A stretch of 8,540 nt of DNA from a bacterium (lineage in GTDB: Bacteria; Ratteibacteria; UBA8468), in NCBI GenBank assembly GCA_030672255.1, contig DAOVGU010000146.1, forward strand, positions 1-8,540, written 5' to 3'. The notes below the pieces were generated by a model. That model did no database searches. It had not been told where the DNA came from and worked only from the letters and a program-made list of their open reading frames with translations. Positions 5,216 through 8,540 of the stretch are shown one piece after another (positions within the stretch are counted from its first letter, which is position 1; the number at the start of each line of letters is the position of its first letter). A program made the position numbers and the translations under genes.

Positions 5216-6529
5216 ATGCAGAATAATGAATTAGAGAAAACATTTAATTATTGGAGGAGAAGGGTTTTTACCACTTTGTGGGTTACCTATGGAGCTTTTT
5301 ATTTGTGCCGGGTTAATCTTTCCATTGCTTTGCCCGGGATTATGAAAGAGTTTGGTTATTCCAGGACAGACGTTGGGTTCATAGGAGGTGCTCTCTTCAT
5401 TACTTATGGTATTGGGCAGTTTATTAATGGGCAATTAGGCGACAAATTTGGGGCAAGAAAATTTGTTACTTTAGGCATTATTATCTCAGCTATACTAAAT
5501 CTCATCTTTGGTTTTAGTAAAACCCTTCTTGCGATGGCAATTATCTGGGGACTAAATGGTTATTTTCAATCTATGGGTTGGCCACCAAGTATTAAAACAT
5601 TAGCTAACTGGTTCCCCACCAAGATCCGAGGAAAAATTTCAGGCCTATATGGCTCCAGTTTTCAGATTGGTAACGTTGTTACCTGGCTGCTTGCGGGATA
5701 CCTTTGCTCTCGGTTTGGATGGAGGTATGCGTTCTGGGTTCCGGCGATTCTCTTTCTTATTTGTGGAATTCAATTTTATAACAGGTGCAGAAATTCACCG
5801 GAAGATGTTGGTCTTCCTCCCATAGAGGAATACGAGAGAAGGGAAGAATCAACTCTCTCCAGTGAGGCAAAAGAAATCGGAAAAGAGGATTTTAGCCGGG
5901 ATGAGCATCTTGGTTTTCGTTTTACTCTTAAGCAGACGATTGGCAGTCCGAGGCTATGGCGGGTCGGACTATCTTATCTATCCCTTGGCCTTGTTAGCTT
6001 TGGATTTGTCTATTGGGTTCCAACCTATATGTATGAAGTTCAAGGAATTGGTATCGCCAATGTTGCTATCAAAAGCATCCTATTTCCTTTAGCGGGGGCA
6101 GCCGGCGCATTAACCGCAGGCTGGGTGACCGATAGGTTCTTTGCATCCCGGAGGACACCGATAATTGTTCTTATGGCTGTTTTGGCCGGTATCTTCATCT
6201 TGCTTTATCCGAAGATTCCGACGGGAAGTAGTCCATTAAGTCTACTCTGTCTGGCCATCATAGGTTTTATGGCCTTCGGAGCTCATACCACAATGGTAAC
6301 CGCTATTCCTATGGATTACGGGACAAGAAAGGCTGCGGCCTCTGCTGCGGGATTTATTGATTCGTTGGGTTATGTAGGAGCAACTATCGCTGGGGTAGGG
6401 ACGGGTTGGTTGGTGGATAATTACGGTTGGAATCCTGCGTTTTATTTCTGGGCCGCCGCTGCTTTCATTGCCCCCCTCCCAATGTTGCGGTTATGGAAAT
6501 ACACTCCTCCTAAGACCAAATATATGTGA
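5216..6529 (+). CDS. MFS transporter, organophosphate:phosphate antiporter (GlpT/UhpT)-like
   Basis: This 437-aa inner-membrane protein has about 12 transmembrane segments in two six-helix halves joined by a charged cytoplasmic loop (about 190-245). The N-terminal half is clearly of the OPA family: YGAFYLCRVN (25-34), TDVGFIGGALFITYGIGQFINGQLGD (51-76, family motif A ending in GD), GYFQSMGWPPSIKTLANWF (115-133, matching the GWFQGMGWPP region of GlpT) and SPEDVGLPPIEEYE (194-207). The C-terminal half keeps YWVPTY and GWVTDRFF. GlpT family members exchange an organic phosphate for inorganic phosphate using two arginines. Arg32 aligns with the first (GlpT Arg45), but the second (GlpT Arg269) aligns with Ser261 by counting six residues back from Trp267. 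The substrate therefore cannot be named and may not be a simple phosphate ester. It is divergent from leuA; a link to leucine synthesis is not shown. ATG 5216 has a ribosome site and a promoter. Confidence 0.88.
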   Translation: MQNNELEKTFNYWRRRVFTTLWVTYGAFYLCRVNLSIALPGIMKEFGYSRTDVGFIGGALFITYGIGQFINGQLGDKFGARKFVTLGIIISAILNLIFGFSKTLLAMAIIWGLNGYFQSMGWPPSIKTLANWFPTKIRGKISGLYGSSFQIGNVVTWLLAGYLCSRFGWRYAFWVPAILFLICGIQFYNRCRNSPEDVGLPPIEEYERREESTLSSEAKEIGKEDFSRDEHLGFRFTLKQTIGSPRLWRVGLSYLSLGLVSFGFVYWVPTYMYEVQGIGIANVAIKSILFPLAGAAGALTAGWVTDRFFASRRTPIIVLMAVLAGIFILLYPKIPTGSSPLSLLCLAIIGFMAFGAHTTMVTAIPMDYGTRKAAASAAGFIDSLGYVGATIAGVGTGWLVDNYGWNPAFYFWAAAAFIAPLPMLRLWKYTPPKTKYM

Positions 6530-6590
6530 CACGCAGTGTCATTGCGAGTCCGCCGATGTGTACTGGCGGGTGTGGCAATCCCATGTCATT
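6527..6590. repeat. Palindromic intergenic repeat between convergent genes
   Basis: The element contains a small hairpin TGACAC (6527-6532) / GTGTCA (6536-6541) and a larger stem formed by ATTGC (6541-6545) with GCAAT (6575-6579), enclosing CCGCC (6550-6554) with GGCGG (6565-6569). TGTCATT occurs at both ends (6537-6543 and 6584-6590). The pattern (TGTCATTGCGAG, then GTGGCAATC) is one I recognise as a widespread intergenic repeat type in bacterial genomes. It fills the whole 56-bp gap, and its ends contain the stop codons of both the transporter and the helicase. Without a T-run it is not a classical intrinsic terminator, but the hairpin may help end or stabilise both transcripts. Confidence 0.65.
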
Positions 6591-8540
6591 CTACGATAAC
6601 CTGGCATCTGGGAAGAGCACAGAGAAAACTTTTACCATAAAACTTAGTTAAGACTCTACTGTCAAGAATAACCACAATTCCTTTATCCGTTTTATTGCGG
6701 ATCAGACGACCAAAACCCTGTCTTAGTTTGATAATTGCCTCCGGGAGAGAATATTCTAAAAAAGGATTACCATCTCTTTCTTTAATTGCCTCAATTCTCG
6801 CCTCAATTAAAGGATGGTCGGGAACGGCAAAGGGCAATTTGGTGATGATGACATTGCTTAAGGATTCTCCGGCAACGTCCACTCCCATCCAGAAACTCTC
6901 GGTGCCAAAAAGGACAGAATTTATATCCTCTCTAAATGCTTCCAACATTCTATGCCGGGGCATCCCATCCCCTTGTAAAAAGGAGTTAATTTTCCTTTTC
7001 GCCAAGTGTGGCAAAAGTTCCCGATATACTTTATCCATAACCTTATAGTTAGTAAAGAGAACAAAGGCTTTCCCTTCTGTCAGTTTCAAGTAATGCTTTA
7101 TCTTTTCGCTAAGGGCTCTTTCGTATTCTTGCTCGCTCTGGGACGCCACTCCCTGGCAGAGATAAAGTTTAACCTGTTTTTTATAATCAAATGGAGAGCC
7201 CAACAGAAGTTCCTTGGTTTCCCTTAAACCGGTTCTTTCCTTAAAAAAACTAAAGGAATTATTTACCGCCAGGGTAGCAGAAGTCATAATAATTGGTTTT
7301 ATCTCTTTGAATAAATATTCCTGAAGGTGCACAGCGACGTTGACGGGGGAGGAGAAAAGAGTGATGCGGTTGTATTTTCTTCTTTTTCTTAGTTCCGCCC
7401 AATAAACATAATCCCTTAAGGACTGCTTAAGGATGATTCTGATTTCTGATGAGAGGTTTAAACAGCGCTTGATATAGGCGGTAATCTCCACCTCTTCCTC
7501 TTTAGTTTCGGCAATTCTTTTCCTTTTGGCCAGGATTTTGGCAATCTCCTCTAAATGTAAGGAAATTTTGTTCTCCACGAAATTAGGCATCTTAATCCGT
7601 TTTGTCTCCTCTTTTTTCATCCAATCCTCTATCTCCCGGAAAAAGATTGTTGCTTCCTCCTTAACTACTTCAATGTAATTAAGAACTTCTTTATTGAGTT
7701 TCAAGGTGGTTAAAAATCCTCCAAAGGAATCCCTTTGGGACCCTTTCCGGTGCGAAAGGGAATTGAGAAGATAATTTACCTGAAAATTACTGAGTTCTAT
7801 TCCCAGATGCTCGCTGGCAACCCTTTCCAAACTGTGTGCTTCATCAAGAACTACCATTTTATAAGGAGGTAGAATATTCTGCTTCTCAATCCTTAAAGCC
7901 AAATCGGAGAAGAAAAGATGATGATTAACGATAAAAAGATTTGCCTGGTACAACCTCTTTCTTGCTCTTTTGAAGAAGCATCTTTCCTGGTAAGAACACC
8001 TTTTCCCCAGGCAATTGTCCTGTTGACAGCAGACCTTATCCCAGATTTTAGAAGAAGGAAGGTGAGGAAGGTCAGAGAGACTTCCCCCCGCTGTAGTATC
8101 ACTCCATTCCTTAATTAAAGCCAACTCATCAAATTCATTCTTATTTTCAAAAAGTTCTCCTTGAATCTCTGAGGTTCGGGCTAAACGCCTGAGGCAAAGA
8201 TAATTGGAACGCCCCTTGGCCAGAGCAACTTTAAAGGAAAAAGGCATTGCTTTTTGCAGGAAAGGAATGTCGTTTTTAATCAGTTGCTCCTGCAAAGCAA
8301 TGGTATAGGTAGAGACAACCACTCTTTCTTTCGCCTGGTTAATATAATCAATCAAAGGGGCTAAATAGGCAAAACTCTTTCCCACGCCAGTTCCTGCCTC
8401 CACCACCAAATTCTCTCCTTCGCTAATACATTTTTCTATCTCTTCAGCCATCCTTGCTTGCTGCTCCCGGTATTCATAATTAGGAAATTCCTTGGCAACA
8501 AGACCGTTTCCCCCAAATATCTCTTCCAACCTTTGACTCA
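6586..8540 (-). CDS. dinG: DinG-family iron-sulfur DNA helicase (start probably outside window)
   Basis: This is an ATP-dependent 5'-3' superfamily 2 helicase of the XPD/DinG group, likely acting on damaged, R-loop or structured DNA. Numbering from the TTG at 8529 (647 aa), it shows the Q-motif region YEYREQQ (18-24), Walker A EAGTGVGKS (44-52), four cluster cysteines Cys112 (NYLCLRR), Cys173, Cys178 and Cys184 with the same 5- and 6-residue spacing as E. coli DinG, the DEAH box (229-232), motif III TSATLA (416-421), GTESFWMGVDV (542-552) and motif VI QGFGRLIR (604-611). The reading frame stays open upstream of TTG to the window edge, and AAAGG touches the TTG with no spacing. The real start is therefore likely some codons further on, beyond position 8540, and an N-terminal exonuclease domain cannot be excluded. 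It converges on the transporter gene. Confidence 0.9.
   Translation of the reverse strand, partial: SQRLEEIFGGNGLVAKEFPNYEYREQQARMAEEIEKCISEGENLVVEAGTGVGKSFAYLAPLIDYINQAKERVVVSTYTIALQEQLIKNDIPFLQKAMPFSFKVALAKGRSNYLCLRRLARTSEIQGELFENKNEFDELALIKEWSDTTAGGSLSDLPHLPSSKIWDKVCCQQDNCLGKRCSYQERCFFKRARKRLYQANLFIVNHHLFFSDLALRIEKQNILPPYKMVVLDEAHSLERVASEHLGIELSNFQVNYLLNSLSHRKGSQRDSFGGFLTTLKLNKEVLNYIEVVKEEATIFFREIEDWMKKEETKRIKMPNFVENKISLHLEEIAKILAKRKRIAETKEEEVEITAYIKRCLNLSSEIRIILKQSLRDYVYWAELRKRRKYNRITLFSSPVNVAVHLQEYLFKEIKPIIMTSATLAVNNSFSFFKERTGLRETKELLLGSPFDYKKQVKLYLCQGVASQSEQEYERALSEKIKHYLKLTEGKAFVLFTNYKVMDKVYRELLPHLAKRKINSFLQGDGMPRHRMLEAFREDINSVLFGTESFWMGVDVAGESLSNVIITKLPFAVPDHPLIEARIEAIKERDGNPFLEYSLPEAIIKLRQGFGRLIRNKTDKGIVVILDSRVLTKFYGKSFLCALPRCQVIVE

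Noticed and set aside
1..8540. CRISPR array, defence system, prophage or tRNA gene
   Set aside because: No regularly spaced direct repeats, no phage or defence genes and no tRNA-like fold with conserved loops were seen; the hairpins at 23-87 lack T-loop and anticodon features.

Overview
The window is a compact stretch of bacterial chromosome. It is dominated by a leucine-biosynthesis operon on the minus strand, transcribed from about 5140 down to 155. The gene order in the direction of transcription is leuA, leuC, a small unknown gene (118 aa), a second small unknown gene (84 aa), leuD, leuB. Junctions are tight: ATGA overlap for leuA/leuC, TAATG overlap for leuC/118-aa gene, 11-nt overlap for 84-aa gene/leuD, 28-nt overlap for leuD/leuB. 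The only gap is 128 bp between the two small genes, and it is filled with hairpin-forming, repeat-like sequence. Together LeuA, LeuCD and LeuB carry out the three committed steps from 2-oxoisovalerate to 2-oxoisocaproate. The two small proteins are clear paralogues of each other and sit between the genes for the two isopropylmalate isomerase subunits.

On the plus strand, divergent from leuA across a 75-bp intergenic region, is a 12-TM major facilitator transporter (5216-6529) related to the organophosphate:phosphate antiporters (GlpT/UhpT type). The short divergent region holds two good sigma70-like promoters whose -35 boxes overlap on opposite strands. Converging on the transporter from the right is a DinG-type, iron-sulfur XPD-like helicase (6586 to the window edge). 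Its true start is probably just outside the window. The 56 bp between these convergent genes is a palindromic repeat that also contains both stop codons.

The left end (1-154) has no gene. It holds a pair of inverted hairpins, each preceded by GTAG, which is the organisation of REP sequences mobilised by RAYT transposases.

Taxonomy cannot be fixed from the window. Moderate to low GC, very tight gene packing, several small palindromic repeat families, a thermophile/archaeal-size LeuC/LeuD pair and an actinobacterial-like LeuB suggest an uncultivated bacterial lineage (something like Omnitrophota is my guess, unproven). No phage, CRISPR, tRNA or rRNA was seen. The most unusual points are the LeuB coenzyme-site residues (Lys-Tyr as in NADP-dependent isocitrate dehydrogenase), the paralogous unknown pair inside the leu operon, the structured element fused in frame to one of them, and the transporter's missing second phosphate-binding arginine.
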